Assembly: GCA_016710685.1 (NCBI GenBank)
Contig: JADJVC010000002.1
Location: 434,001-498,000, forward strand
DNA from: Flavobacteriales bacterium
GTDB lineage: Bacteria; Bacteroidota; Bacteroidia; Flavobacteriales_F; PHOS-HE28
Length of the DNA stretch: 64,000 nucleotides
Reading direction: 5' to 3'
This document shows, piece after piece, positions 16,345-25,488 of this stretch. The notes beneath the pieces are model-generated. The model was not told the DNA's origin and did not search any database. It was given only the letters and a program-made list of their open reading frames with translations. Numbering within the stretch: position 1 is the first letter of the stretch; every line of letters starts with the position of its first letter. Made by a program: the position numbers and the translations under genes.

Positions 16345-17457
16345 CTATTGGGGTTTCGAGATTGAACGGACCCTCCGTCCGAGAACATCTAAACCCATAA
16401 AGGAAAACCCCAGCACCACAAAGTTAATCAAGAGCATGGACCGGTAGCCGTATGATTGAACGGTCACGAACACCACGGAAACGATCAAGTAGATCAAAAT
16501 GAAAGCATGCAGACTGAATTCCCGGAACCTTACTGTTTTGAGGTTACGGACCTGATAATAGCAAAAGTAGAAATAGCCCGCCCACATGATCAGCCAGTGG
16601 AACCGGATCTTGAACACGGGGTTTAAGGGTGGCAGATAGCCAAGGCAGAAAGCCAGTTTGAGAACGAGATCGCTGAAACTGGAATGCACAAGCTGTTGAA
16701 CAGAATTGAAAGACCCCTCCGTAGGCAGGAAAGTCCATTCGCCTGCAACAATGAAATTGCGCATGGGGATGATCATAAGGCTGGCCGCGATCAGCGCTGA
16801 ATGCTGCGTGATCCGTTGCCACGAAAGTTCTTTACGCCTGACTTGGTATAGAACGATGAGGCCGATGTGCAAAGGCAGGAATGGGATCATGCTTGGCCGC
16901 ACTAAGGTCGTCAAGCAAATGAAGCCGGTGCTTAGTAGGAGCGTTCGGTCCTGGTGGAGCCGGATCGACATTACATAAGTGTAAACGTACATCGAGAACA
17001 GGAACAACCCAAGGCTCTCGGCCAAGAGCTTATGCGAGTAGTTAACAAATACATCCGCTGTGGCAAAAACGAACAGCGTACACAGAAATAGAAATTGGGT
17101 CGGCTTCGATAGGAAGTCTTTGAAGGTCCGGAAAATTGCCACAACGGAGAGACAGAGCAGAATGGTTTGAGCAAGGAAAACAGGTGCAAGCGTGTCTCCG
17201 AAAACGATGAAGAACAAAGCGATAAAATAGTTGTAGAGAAAACCACCTGGTCCGAAATACGGGCCTTTGACCGATCCGATAAGGATGCCATTGTGCTTTA
17301 TGTCCAAGGCCTGTCGGGCGTACCTGTTCCAATCATCGATCCCGTCCACGGCCTCGGCAATGGTAGGTCCATAGTGGTAGGACCTGAAAACTGAGATGAC
17401 CGCCATGGTCAAAATGAACAGCACGAGCAAGACCTGTTGGATGCGCGCCGTTTTCAT
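16345..17457 (-). CDS. Polytopic membrane protein, glycosyltransferase-like
   Basis: The 370-residue protein has about nine to ten membrane helices and an acidic first loop EAVDGIDDWNRYARQALD, with GPGGFLYNYFIALFFIVFG next to it. That layout resembles GT-C transferases that act on polyprenyl-linked sugars, but no signature is decisive, so a specific function is not claimed. The start at 17457 gives a clean signal anchor (MKTARIQQVLLVLFILTMAVISVF) and lies 7 bases after the stop of the DUF4256 gene. The coding sequence is more AT-rich than its neighbours. Alternatives are a lipid-linked sugar flippase or polymerase. Confidence 0.6.
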   Translation of the reverse strand: MKTARIQQVLLVLFILTMAVISVFRSYHYGPTIAEAVDGIDDWNRYARQALDIKHNGILIGSVKGPYFGPGGFLYNYFIALFFIVFGDTLAPVFLAQTILLCLSVVAIFRTFKDFLSKPTQFLFLCTLFVFATADVFVNYSHKLLAESLGLFLFSMYVYTYVMSIRLHQDRTLLLSTGFICLTTLVRPSMIPFLPLHIGLIVLYQVRRKELSWQRITQHSALIAASLMIIPMRNFIVAGEWTFLPTEGSFNSVQQLVHSSFSDLVLKLAFCLGYLPPLNPVFKIRFHWLIMWAGYFYFCYYQVRNLKTVRFREFSLHAFILIYLIVSVVFVTVQSYGYRSMLLINFVVLGFSFMGLDVLGRRVRSISKPQ

Positions 17458-17464
17458 GATGACC

Positions 17465-18022
17465 TCAAACCCGTAACACCCCCCGAAAGCCTCGCACACC
17501 GTAGTACGACTGCGCCCCATTGTGGTAGGTGAAAACATGACCATACCGGCGATCACAGAACAAAGCACCACCCAGCTTACGGATCGCGGGCGGCGATAAT
17601 ACCCAGCTTGAAGTCTTGAGGTCGAACTCGCCGAGTTTTTGAAGGTCCCTGTATTGTTCTTCCGTCAAAATCTCGATGCCCATATCAGCGGCCATGTCCT
17701 GCGCGGTATTTGCCGGGCGGTGTTCCTTCCGCGATTCCCAGGCTTCGCGATCATAGCAAACCCTACGGCGGCCCTTTGGGCTTTCTTCGGAACAATCCAT
17801 GAAAATGAATGCGCCTGTCTTTTTGTCCTGACCTAGCACATCTGGTTCACCGCCGGTCTCTTCCATACTGTCCAGCGCATCCAGCTTTTCCGGATGTGCT
17901 TTCAGCCGAGCTTCCACATCGGCCCATTTCAAGCCCTTGTGACGACCTGTGTTTTTTTCGAAGCGGGCTTTCAAGATCAAAAGCAACGCATCGCGTTGAT
18001 CCGCTGGAAGGTTCCTGTCCAT
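17465..18022 (-). CDS. DUF4256 protein
   Basis: The 185-residue soluble protein has the features of DUF4256: GLKWADVEARLKAHPEKLDALDSMEETGGEPDVLG, CSEESPKGRRRVCYDREA, a DMAADMGIEILTEEQYRDLQKLGEFDLKTSSW stretch, and an end with ALFCDRRYGHVFTYHNGAQSYYGVRGFRGVLRV. The function of the family is unknown. The length is normal for the family, so the gene looks intact. It lies between the DUF2207 gene (28-base gap) and the membrane glycosyltransferase-like gene (7-base gap), all on the minus strand. Confidence 0.85.
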   Translation of the reverse strand: MDRNLPADQRDALLLILKARFEKNTGRHKGLKWADVEARLKAHPEKLDALDSMEETGGEPDVLGQDKKTGAFIFMDCSEESPKGRRRVCYDREAWESRKEHRPANTAQDMAADMGIEILTEEQYRDLQKLGEFDLKTSSWVLSPPAIRKLGGALFCDRRYGHVFTYHNGAQSYYGVRGFRGVLRV

Positions 18023-18049
18023 TTGGTCTGTTTGAAGGCTGTGGCAAAT

Positions 18050-19765
18050 TTACCAACCGCCGCCGCCGCCGCCGCCACCACCACCACCGGAAAAGCCGCC
18101 GCCGCCGGAACCGCCGCTACTGGAAGGTGGCGTACTCGATGAGCTGACACTGCTCGAAAGCGATGAGTTCATATGCGATGAGAACACCCCATAGTTCATG
18201 ACGGAACCATTGTACCAGCCGGGCTGGTAGCTCTTATCGATCAGCGCTTTGCTGAGCATGTCCTGAAACCGGTCTCCCCAGATTTTTTCCACCTTGAACG
18301 CGATGGCATAGGGGAGAAACTTTTCAAAAACTTCGGGTGTTAGCGTCGGCGGATTGAAGTGTTGGATCTGCTTTTCCTCTGCCGCGCTTAGGTACATTTT
18401 GAATCCCTTCAGTTGCGACAGCAGGGCTTGTTTCTCCACGCTGGGCTTTTTAATGAGGTAGGTGTAAACGAGGAACAGGATGAAATTGACCACCAGAAAA
18501 GCGATGAGGTACAAAACATGGTTCTCTCCAAAAAGCGCATTGTGCATGAGGACGTAGGCCACGCCAGCACTTATGAGCGTGAGTATCGGGATCAGCCAGA
18601 ATTTCACGTTGTTGCCCTTGTTCAAAAACGTGTTCCACTGGGACACGAGCGAGGTCTTGAACGCCGTGGACATGCTCTGTACGCGTGCGTCGTACGTACC
18701 GTCGAACGCAAAGCTTTTTTGGCCGGAACCGAACATGCGGTCGAACACCACTTGCTCCTCCTTGGGCAGGTCCACCTTGCCGTCCTTCACTTTCACGATG
18801 GAATAGGTCTCCTTGATGATCAAGCCCAACAACTGTTTCTCCTTGTGCTCGTCGATCCGGATCAGCCCTTTCACGGCCAAGTCTATGATCGTGGGAGTGA
18901 TCAGATTGTTCTGGAATTTTTCTTCCACTACCATGCCGACCGACGCAGGTGACATTTCATTTGGCGGCTCGAAGAGCGGGATTACCGTTGGCATGTCCGG
19001 ATCTTGGCCGAACCGGAACCACGTGATTATGTAGTAGAGCAAGAGCAGAAGGGAGATGGCACCTCCAAGGATGGGCACTGCATGTTGCTGGAAAAATGTC
19101 GGTGGTGGCGGTTCGGCCACTACACCTTTCTGGAATCCAACGGCTACGGTCAAGCCTTCGTAGTTCAGCAGGCTACGCCCATGGAAGTTGACCGTATGGC
19201 CATCGATGACCGAAACGGCGCAATCGCTTGCCGTGGAGCCGTAGCTCCCCGTATAGCATGCGGTCTGCTTCACCTGGGCCGTTGCGGGCAAATGAATGCT
19301 CGCCGAAATGCTATCGATCCGGAAGTCCCAACCATTGCCGTTCACGTTCCAATAGATCTCATCGTAGCCGGGGAAGAAACCGACCTGGCCTTTTGTCGTG
19401 TAGGTGATCTGGTATTGGTAGTCGCCGCGGCTCAACAACGTGTTCTTCTCACCCACATAAATGAAGAAATCCCCTCCATTCGTTTCGGTGTGGTAAGGAG
19501 CGGTCGTGCCGTCCACTTTTACATCACCGACATCAAACCGGACCTTGATCTGCTTACCGTTATGGTCTTCGAACGAAAGCGGCAATTGCCGGACGATCCC
19601 GCGTTTGAAATCGATGCCTTCAACATGTGCGTTGATGGTCTCAACGACCGTCAACCGGCCATCGGGGGCCACCGTAAGGTCGGTATGGAACGAATTGATC
19701 TTTTCCGTTTGGCCGAAAACGGACAGCACGCCGAACACCGATGCCAGCAGCAGCCAGCTCCTCAT
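18050..19765 (-). CDS. DUF2207 membrane protein with glycine-rich tail
   Basis: The 571-residue protein has a signal peptide (MRSWLLLASVFGVLSVFGQ), an N-terminal extracytoplasmic beta domain typical of DUF2207 (RLTVVETINAHVEGIDFKRGIVRQLP; GFFPGYDEIYWNVNGNGWDFRID), a membrane helix near 230-250, a cytoplasmic section with a winged-helix-like region (TIIDLAVKGLIRIDEHKEKQ), two further membrane helices near 400-445, and a C-terminus of serines then almost pure glycine ending in Trp. The function is unknown; such proteins are often encoded next to LemA, as here. ATG at 19765 overlaps the LemA stop (TGATG); an in-frame GTG lies one codon earlier. Confidence 0.85.
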   Translation of the reverse strand: MRSWLLLASVFGVLSVFGQTEKINSFHTDLTVAPDGRLTVVETINAHVEGIDFKRGIVRQLPLSFEDHNGKQIKVRFDVGDVKVDGTTAPYHTETNGGDFFIYVGEKNTLLSRGDYQYQITYTTKGQVGFFPGYDEIYWNVNGNGWDFRIDSISASIHLPATAQVKQTACYTGSYGSTASDCAVSVIDGHTVNFHGRSLLNYEGLTVAVGFQKGVVAEPPPPTFFQQHAVPILGGAISLLLLLYYIITWFRFGQDPDMPTVIPLFEPPNEMSPASVGMVVEEKFQNNLITPTIIDLAVKGLIRIDEHKEKQLLGLIIKETYSIVKVKDGKVDLPKEEQVVFDRMFGSGQKSFAFDGTYDARVQSMSTAFKTSLVSQWNTFLNKGNNVKFWLIPILTLISAGVAYVLMHNALFGENHVLYLIAFLVVNFILFLVYTYLIKKPSVEKQALLSQLKGFKMYLSAAEEKQIQHFNPPTLTPEVFEKFLPYAIAFKVEKIWGDRFQDMLSKALIDKSYQPGWYNGSVMNYGVFSSHMNSSLSSSVSSSSTPPSSSGGSGGGGFSGGGGGGGGGGGW

Positions 19766-20320
19766 CACGAGAATTTTACGGAAGGTGCCTTTTTCTCAGC
19801 TTGGTCGTCCAATTCGAAGAACGCGGACTTGGCGAAGCCGAACGAATTGGCGATAACGTTGCTCGGGAATTTCTCGATCAACGTGTTCTGCTCTCGCACG
19901 TTTCCGTTGTAATACCGCCGCGCCTTTTCGATATCGCCTTCCACTTCGGAAAGCTTATTCTGCAGGTCAAGGAAATTCACGTTCGCCTTCAGGTCGGGAT
20001 AGCGTTCCGCCACGGCCATGAGGTTCACCAGCGATCCTTTCAATGCGTTCTCCGCCACCTGTTGACCTTCCACCGTGGTGGCTTGCTGCGCCGCGGCGGG
20101 CTCGCGTCACGTTCTCGAAGGTTTCTTTTTCGTGGGTGGCGTAGCCCTTCACCGTTTCCACCAAATTGGGGATAAGGTCATAGCGCTTCTTTAGTTGCAC
20201 ATCGATCCCGCTCCATGCTTCTGCCACGAGGTTCTTCAGTTTTACCAACTGGTTGTAGATCCCAATGGCATAGAAAGCCACAAGCGCGATGAGGACTACG
20301 ATCACTATCAATATTGTCAT
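19765..20320 (-). pseudogene. lemA: lemA, interrupted by a frameshift
   Basis: LemA proteins are small membrane-anchored helical proteins of unclear role. The first frame gives the N-terminal helix and core (MTILIVIVVLIALVAFYAIG, LKNLVAEAWSGIDVQLKKRYDLIPNLVETVKGYATHEKETFENVTRAR), which is strongly conserved in the family. At 20088-20102, a run of CG/GC repeats, the frame is lost; the second frame carries on with AQQATTVEGQQVAENALKG, LMAVAERYPDLKAN, FLDLQNKLSEVEGDIEKARRYYN and the LemA ending. Restoring two bases (GC) in the repeat recovers a normal ~185-residue LemA. It is either a real mutation or a sequencing error. Downstream it overlaps the DUF2207 start. Confidence 0.85.
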
Positions 20321-20633
20321 GTGGTGGGTTTTTTTCTGGTAAACGGTGGTCGAATATACTGCTGACCGGAAATGCCGCTAGGGCCTTGTGCTATTCGGTC
20401 GGACCATCGGATGAGCGGGTCGCGCTCACCATCTCGCAATACCCATGGGATCACGCAGAGCGATCTCCCTGGACTTCTGGTTCGGGTTCACATGCACTTC
20501 CTCGTCCACCGCAGTGACGATCGTGCGGGCACGTTCCAAAATCCGTCGAGTTCATCCACACGAAAGAACAACAGTGAACCATTGCCGGATTTTGCATGCT
20601 CAGGACTCATCAGCGAAGGTGCCAAATGGTCGC
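20321..20633. other. Gap between lemA and the PH-like gene
   Basis: These 313 bases contain no intact gene. On the minus strand there is a possible frameshifted remnant at 20426-20610 (listed separately). No hairpin, promoter box or repeat stands out otherwise. Confidence 0.5.
20426..20610 (-). pseudogene. Possible frameshifted small ORF
   Basis: On the minus strand an ATG at 20610 begins MSPEHAKSGNGSLLFFRVDEL, 23 bases after the PH-like gene's stop. Changing frame near 20535 continues into TRRILERARTIVTAVDEE and on to REIALRDPMGIARW before a stop at 20426. Each half is short, but the joined 60-residue sequence has protein-like composition and the same orientation and spacing as its neighbours. 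I do not recognise it. Evidence is weak. Confidence 0.25.
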
Positions 20634-20915
20634 TCACATCTTTTCCAGGATCATGGCCTTCATCCGTATCACTTCGGCTTTGGTGAAACCGTGCGCGCGG
20701 ATGTTCCCTTCCCCGGTGGTGTCTATAATGATGGTGGAGTAGCCCACCAACGGGCTTTCCATGTCCACCGATGAAATGCGCGTAAATGGAATGGTCTTCT
20801 CCTTGCCACTGAAGAGTCCGGGTATTTTCAGCGTAACACCTTGTGGGTCAATGATGATCTTGGAGGGAAATATCCGGTTCCCTTCCGCAACCCGTGAGGC
20901 GATGAATGTTTCCAT
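20634..20915 (-). CDS. Small PH-like domain protein
   Basis: The 93-residue product has the strand pattern of a bacterial PH-like fold: RIFPSKIIIDPQGVTLKIPGLFSGKEKTIPFTRISSVDMESPLVGYSTIIIDTTGEGNIRAHGFTKAEVIRMKAMI, with the loop FSGKEKTIPFTRISSV and closing helix TKAEVIRMKAMILEK. There is no membrane segment or signal. Such domains serve as small regulators or stress proteins, but no specific role is known. It starts at the ATG at 20915, 180 bases after the rlmF stop, and lies on the same strand as lemA and the DUF2207 gene. Confidence 0.65.
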   Translation of the reverse strand: METFIASRVAEGNRIFPSKIIIDPQGVTLKIPGLFSGKEKTIPFTRISSVDMESPLVGYSTIIIDTTGEGNIRAHGFTKAEVIRMKAMILEKM

Positions 20916-21095
20916 GGTGATGCAAGGTATGTGCGCTATTTGCTTTCAAGGTCACTGGGATTTTAGCGCCCTGATAGAAAGTGGAGGAAATCTACAAGAC
21001 CTGCCGATCTACTCTTTATAGGAACTCACTTTGTCGCATTGTCATGGTGCCATCGTTTGCGCCAGCGACGGGCAACCCCTTTCGGTCGCCACACA

Positions 21096-22058
21096 CTATT
21101 TTTTCCATCTCGCCGCGTTCCACGCTTTCCGTTCTTCCTTCGAAATGAATGTCCAGGCCACAATTCGACTGATCTTATTCCCTGTTCCCATGGAAATCGT
21201 TTTGACCTGACTGGCTTCACTTTCATCCAATAGCCTATGGATCCCTTTTAGGTTGGAATGCTTGGATACCAAGGTTGAAAACCAGAAGCAGCATTTAGCG
21301 AACGCCTTGCTTTCGCGGATCATGTTCTGGATAAATCCATATTCCCCGCCGTCGCAGATAAGCTCCTTGTTGATCCCTGAAAAGTTGAGTTCAGGGACTT
21401 TCATTTTCCTGCCCGACAGATTCTCAATTTTCCTTCGTGTTCCTTTTTGAGCTTCTTCAAGCGAAGCATGAAAAGGAGGATTGCAGATCGTGATATCGAT
21501 CTTCTCCTCTTTGCCCAGTATGCCAAGGAAAATTGACTTCGGGTCCTTCTGTAACCGGCATTCAACCTTTCCCTGGAGCGACGGGTTGGATGCGATGATA
21601 CGCTCCGCCGATGTGATCGACCGGGAGTCAACGTCGGATCCAATGAACCGCCAGCCATATTCAGTGACACCGATGATGGGGTAAATGCAACTCGCGCCTA
21701 CGCCAACATCAAGACAGGTGATCTTGTCGCCAAGGGGGATCGTGCCCCCGTTGCTTCCACCTAGAAGGTCAGCAATGTGGTGGATGTGATCGGCTCGTCC
21801 CGGTACAGGTGGACATAGGTTTTCATTCGGGAATTCCCAGTTACGTATGCCGTAGTGATGATGGAGCAGTGCCTTGTTCAGGGCCTTGACCGATCTTGGG
21901 TCAGAAAAATCGATTGATGCTGAGCCGAATTCGTTGACCCGTATATGGCCTTTCAATGCAGGAACAGAAGCTGTCAATGCGTTCAGGTCATATAGCTCCC
22001 GGTTCCTGTTCCGAGCATGGAGTCTACCCTTTTCCTGGGGCGCTACTTTAGAAGGCAT
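21096..22058 (-). CDS. rlmF: 23S rRNA (adenine1618-N6)-methyltransferase
   Basis: RlmF uses S-adenosylmethionine to methylate A1618 of 23S rRNA. The 320-residue product has the full family layout: an N-terminal section with HARNRNRELYDLNALTASVPALKGHI and FSDPRSVKALNKALL, GIRNWEFPNENLCPPVPGRADHIHHIADLL, the SAM-binding CLDVGVGASCIYPIIG, and the catalytic motif ICNPPFHAS, then TLVSKHSNLKGIHRLL and an end rich in basic residues. The ATG at 22058 is preferred over a TTG two codons upstream because the family starts there. It stands alone, 12 bases downstream of the broken propeller gene on the same strand. Confidence 0.93.
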   Translation of the reverse strand: MPSKVAPQEKGRLHARNRNRELYDLNALTASVPALKGHIRVNEFGSASIDFSDPRSVKALNKALLHHHYGIRNWEFPNENLCPPVPGRADHIHHIADLLGGSNGGTIPLGDKITCLDVGVGASCIYPIIGVTEYGWRFIGSDVDSRSITSAERIIASNPSLQGKVECRLQKDPKSIFLGILGKEEKIDITICNPPFHASLEEAQKGTRRKIENLSGRKMKVPELNFSGINKELICDGGEYGFIQNMIRESKAFAKCCFWFSTLVSKHSNLKGIHRLLDESEASQVKTISMGTGNKISRIVAWTFISKEERKAWNAARWKK

Positions 22059-22070
22059 GATCAAGTGTGA

Positions 22071-23385
22071 TCACCTAACGAATTGGCAAAGCCACAAATT
22101 GCTCTGGCCTGTTCGCTTAGGAATTCGCCTTATCGTTGGCCCGGTAAAGGTGGCGGCAGCTTGAGGAGAAAGCCATTGCCGAGGCGAGGTCTTGGCGATC
22201 AGACCACTATTTTTGATCCCTATGTTTTTATTCTCCTGCATTAGCTTTAAGAAATACACACCGCTCGGCAGGCCCTTTCGATCAAGGGTGAATTCCGGCA
22301 AAGTGACATTCATTTGCTCCACAGTTCTGCCATAAGCATCGCATAGCCGCATTTCGCAATATTGAATTGACCGATTTGAGGAATTTATTTTTACCGTGGT
22401 TGAAGAGCTAAAGGGATTCGGAGAAACGATTAAATTATTCCCTCTATTCACGACTTCCTCTATGCCAATAGCCGAAGGGTCGAATACGACTAAGCCCTCA
22501 TCGACCGTGCCAATCCAGATTTTGTTATTGACATCAATTGCCAATGACAGAATGTTGTTGCTTGGAAGATCTGAATTCGATGTGGTATATACGATCCAAT
22601 TCGTGCCATCAAATTTGGCTAGACCGTAGTTCGTGCCGACCCATTTATTTCCGAGACCATCTACCCAACACATCTTACCTGATTGCTTGGAATATCTGAA
22701 TTTGAAGTAGTGTATATGGTTGTTGTTCCATCGTAACGGATCAATCCAGATAAAGATCCGAGCCATTTAACATCATTATTATCTATCGTAATATATTGAT
22801 AAAGCTTGAGCCAATTATTGAATGTTGTATCCAGTTAATGCCATCAAAATTATTTAAGGTTACGCCACCGCCAAACCATGGATTTTGGTTGGCATCTATC
22901 GCAATGCAATAACCTGCTGGGAGATTGGTCCAAGCGGACCAATTAGTGCCGTCAAATTTTAGAGCTGCACCTCCTGCGGTCCAAACATTGTTTGATGAAT
23001 CTATAGCTATGACAAATTGACTATAAGATGAGGGAAAGTATCCAGTTGAGTCCACATAGCTATAACAACTATCATTTAATTGACACATGGTAATTTCACC
23101 GCTATTCGGTGCAAGCCAAAGCGAGTCATTTGTGTCAAGTGCGATTCCTTGACCCCAATAGACGTGCGAATAGGATGAATAGGTGGACCAATTTGTATTG
23201 TCGAATTTCGAGATACCGCTGGATGTTCCGATCCATTTATTCCCGGAAGCATCAATTACAAGGGTGCCGATCTGGTTAGCTGGAATATCTGAATTGATGG
23301 TGTTGTAAACTGTCCATTGTTGGGCTTGGAGTTGAATAAAGCAAAATAAGCCCATGACGAGTAGAAGGAGTGTAGCTCGTTTCAT
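22071..23385 (-). pseudogene. T9SS propeller protein, broken by several indels
   Basis: The start at 23385 gives a signal peptide (MKRATLLLLVMGLFCFIQLQAQ) followed by two-component-regulator-type propeller repeats (NKWIGTSSGISKFDNTNWS; NVWTAGGAALKFDGTNWS; GNKWVGTNYGLAKFDGTNW). The frame breaks at about 22785-22795, where an extra AT pair follows FINI, and again near 22670, where one T seems missing before WVDGLGNKW. The final part has a T9SS-type sorting region (LIVSPNPFSSSTTVKINSS), but the frame then runs ~30 residues past the usual end, and losing one A of a run near 22210 would restore a normal IVV ending. The gene is AT-rich relative to its neighbours. A decayed gene or uncorrected sequence error are both possible. 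Confidence 0.75.
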
Positions 23386-23619
23386 CTTGTTGAGGTTGTA
23401 TGGTTCACCTTGATTTTTACTCTGTTGTGAATTCCCTTGATTCAGCCGTAGTTCCCGATTAAGTTGTTCGGTTTTCTTAGGGAGAAGCAAAAGTCCGCAA
23501 CATCGAAGATAACATGTGCCGAGTCATTTTTCCTAGAAGAAAGTGCACAATATGAACAAACGATGAATGAATGATCCAACTTAATTCACCGCCAACTTCG
23601 ACCATGCCGAGCTGTCAAG

Positions 23620-25488
23620 CTATTTCACCACCAGCACCGGCACCTTCACCCTGTGCCGTACCGCATCCACGGTAGCACCAAATAGCAGGTCCTTCAGCCC
23701 ACGGTGGCCGTGCGAGCCCATTACCAGCAGGTCGGCTTCGCTTTTGTTCACCAATTTGGCGATCGCCGCCACCGGGCTGCCTTGGCCAACCACGGCTTGT
23801 GCGGAGTAGCCCGCAGCGCGGAGCTTCTCGGCGTAGTGTTCCAAGTTGGTGGCATCGTCCACGGCTTCGCGATCGCTTGTTAGCTCGCCGAGGTAGCGCG
23901 CCGCGGCACTTTCGGTAATGTGGATCAAGACGTATTCCGCCAACTTTCCGCCTTGGGCGATGGCGGCGTTCAGCACGCGCTCGTCCAATGCCTTGAACTC
24001 CACGGTAATGGCGATGCGCTGCGGCGGGCGCTGCTCTTGCACCTTCAGCTCCGGCAAGGTGCCGTCGATATGTAGTTTGGCGGGCCTCAGTTTCGCAAAG
24101 AACGGCTTCACAGTGATGTAAAGCAGCAAGAGCGCGGACAGCACGATGATGGGGATCACGGCGAATTCTACCCAGACCACGTGCGCCCCTTCTTCTGCCA
24201 GCCAGCCTTGCACTTCCTGCACCACCAACTGCGCGTTCAGCACTACGATGATGAGCGCTGTAGTCCACGCCAGCAGCTGAACCCACGGCTTGATGGCGAA
24301 GGTGCCCATGCGCTTTTTATCGCTGGTGAAATGGATCAACGGGATCACTGCGAAACCTAATTGCAAGCTGAGCACCACCTGGCTGAAGACAAGCAATTGC
24401 CCCAACGAATCCGGCCCGAAATAGATGATGCTGATGATGGCGGGAATGATGGCGAGCAAGCGCGTGATGAGCCGTCGCAGCCATGGGCGGATGCGCAGAT
24501 CGAGGTAACCTTCCATTACGATCTGCCCGGCGAGCGTGCCGGTGATGGTGCTGCTCTGCCCCGCGCCGATAAGGGCGATGGCGAAGAGGGCAGGGGCCAT
24601 GGTGCCAAAGAGCTCGCCAAGTAGCTCGTGGGCCTGGTCGATCTCCGCCACGTCGTAATGGCCTGCGGTGTGGAAGGCCGCTGCCGTGAGAATGAGGATG
24701 GCGGCGTTGACGAAAAAGGCGAGGTTGAGCGCGATGGTGGTGTCGAAGAAGTTGAAGCGGATGGCCTCGCGCTTGCCCTTGTCGGTGCGCTCGAAGCGGC
24801 GCGTTTGCACCAGCGAACTGTGCAAGTAAAGGTTGTGCGGCATTACCGTGGCACCGATGATGCCGATGGCGATGTAGAGTGCCTGGTCGGAGAGCCCGGA
24901 GGGAATAAGACCTTGGAGCACATCGCCCACGACGGGTTCCACGATGAACATTTCAGCGAGGAAGGAAAGGCCGATCAACGTAACAAGTGAAACGATGAAG
25001 ACCTCCATGATGCGCATGCCTTTGTTCAGCAGCAGCAAGATCAGCAGCGTGTCGAAGCCGGAGATCAGCACGCCCCAGAGCACGGGCAGGCCGAAGAGCA
25101 GGTTGAGGCCAATGGCCATGCCGATCACTTCCGCGAGGTCGCATGCGGCGATGGCGATCTCCGCGAGCACGTAAAGCGGGATGTTCACCAGCGGGGGATA
25201 GGTGTGCCTGCTGGCCTGCGCGAGGTCGAGGCCACGCACGATGCCGAGCCGGGCGCTGAGGCTTTGCAGCAGCAGCGCCATGAGGTTGCTCATCAACAGC
25301 ACCCAGATCAGCTGGTAGCCAAAAGCCGAACCACCGGCGATGTCCGTGGCCCAGTTGCCGGGGTCCATGTAGCCCACGCTCACCAAATAGGCGGGGCCGA
25401 GGAATGCGAGGATGCGGCGCCAGCCTTTCGCTGCGGGTATGGCCACACTGGAATGCGCGTCGCCAAGAGAGCGCCGGTCGTGCGTCAT
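23620..25488 (-). CDS. mntH: NRAMP divalent-metal transporter fused to a UspA domain
   Basis: The 622-residue protein is an NRAMP transporter (residues about 20-450, 11 helices) joined to a cytoplasmic universal-stress-protein domain (about 490-622). The metal-binding motifs DPGN (42-45) and AxxMPHN (215-218) are intact, as expected for proton-coupled Mn2+/Fe2+ uptake. The Usp domain keeps the nucleotide-binding loop GSHGHRGLKDLLFGATVDAVRHR, so it may sense ATP. ATG overlaps the stop of the upstream regulator gene by four bases, so it is probably repressed by that DtxR-family protein when metal is abundant. Manganese is the likelier substrate because the partner is MntR-like, but iron is possible. 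Confidence 0.9.
   Translation of the reverse strand: MTHDRRSLGDAHSSVAIPAAKGWRRILAFLGPAYLVSVGYMDPGNWATDIAGGSAFGYQLIWVLLMSNLMALLLQSLSARLGIVRGLDLAQASRHTYPPLVNIPLYVLAEIAIAACDLAEVIGMAIGLNLLFGLPVLWGVLISGFDTLLILLLLNKGMRIMEVFIVSLVTLIGLSFLAEMFIVEPVVGDVLQGLIPSGLSDQALYIAIGIIGATVMPHNLYLHSSLVQTRRFERTDKGKREAIRFNFFDTTIALNLAFFVNAAILILTAAAFHTAGHYDVAEIDQAHELLGELFGTMAPALFAIALIGAGQSSTITGTLAGQIVMEGYLDLRIRPWLRRLITRLLAIIPAIISIIYFGPDSLGQLLVFSQVVLSLQLGFAVIPLIHFTSDKKRMGTFAIKPWVQLLAWTTALIIVVLNAQLVVQEVQGWLAEEGAHVVWVEFAVIPIIVLSALLLLYITVKPFFAKLRPAKLHIDGTLPELKVQEQRPPQRIAITVEFKALDERVLNAAIAQGGKLAEYVLIHITESAAARYLGELTSDREAVDDATNLEHYAEKLRAAGYSAQAVVGQGSPVAAIAKLVNKSEADLLVMGSHGHRGLKDLLFGATVDAVRHRVKVPVLVVK

Noticed and set aside
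20372..20686. A 104-codon plus-strand frame between lemA and the PH-like gene
   Set aside because: It has low-complexity composition, overlaps the PH-like gene on the other strand, and resembles no family.
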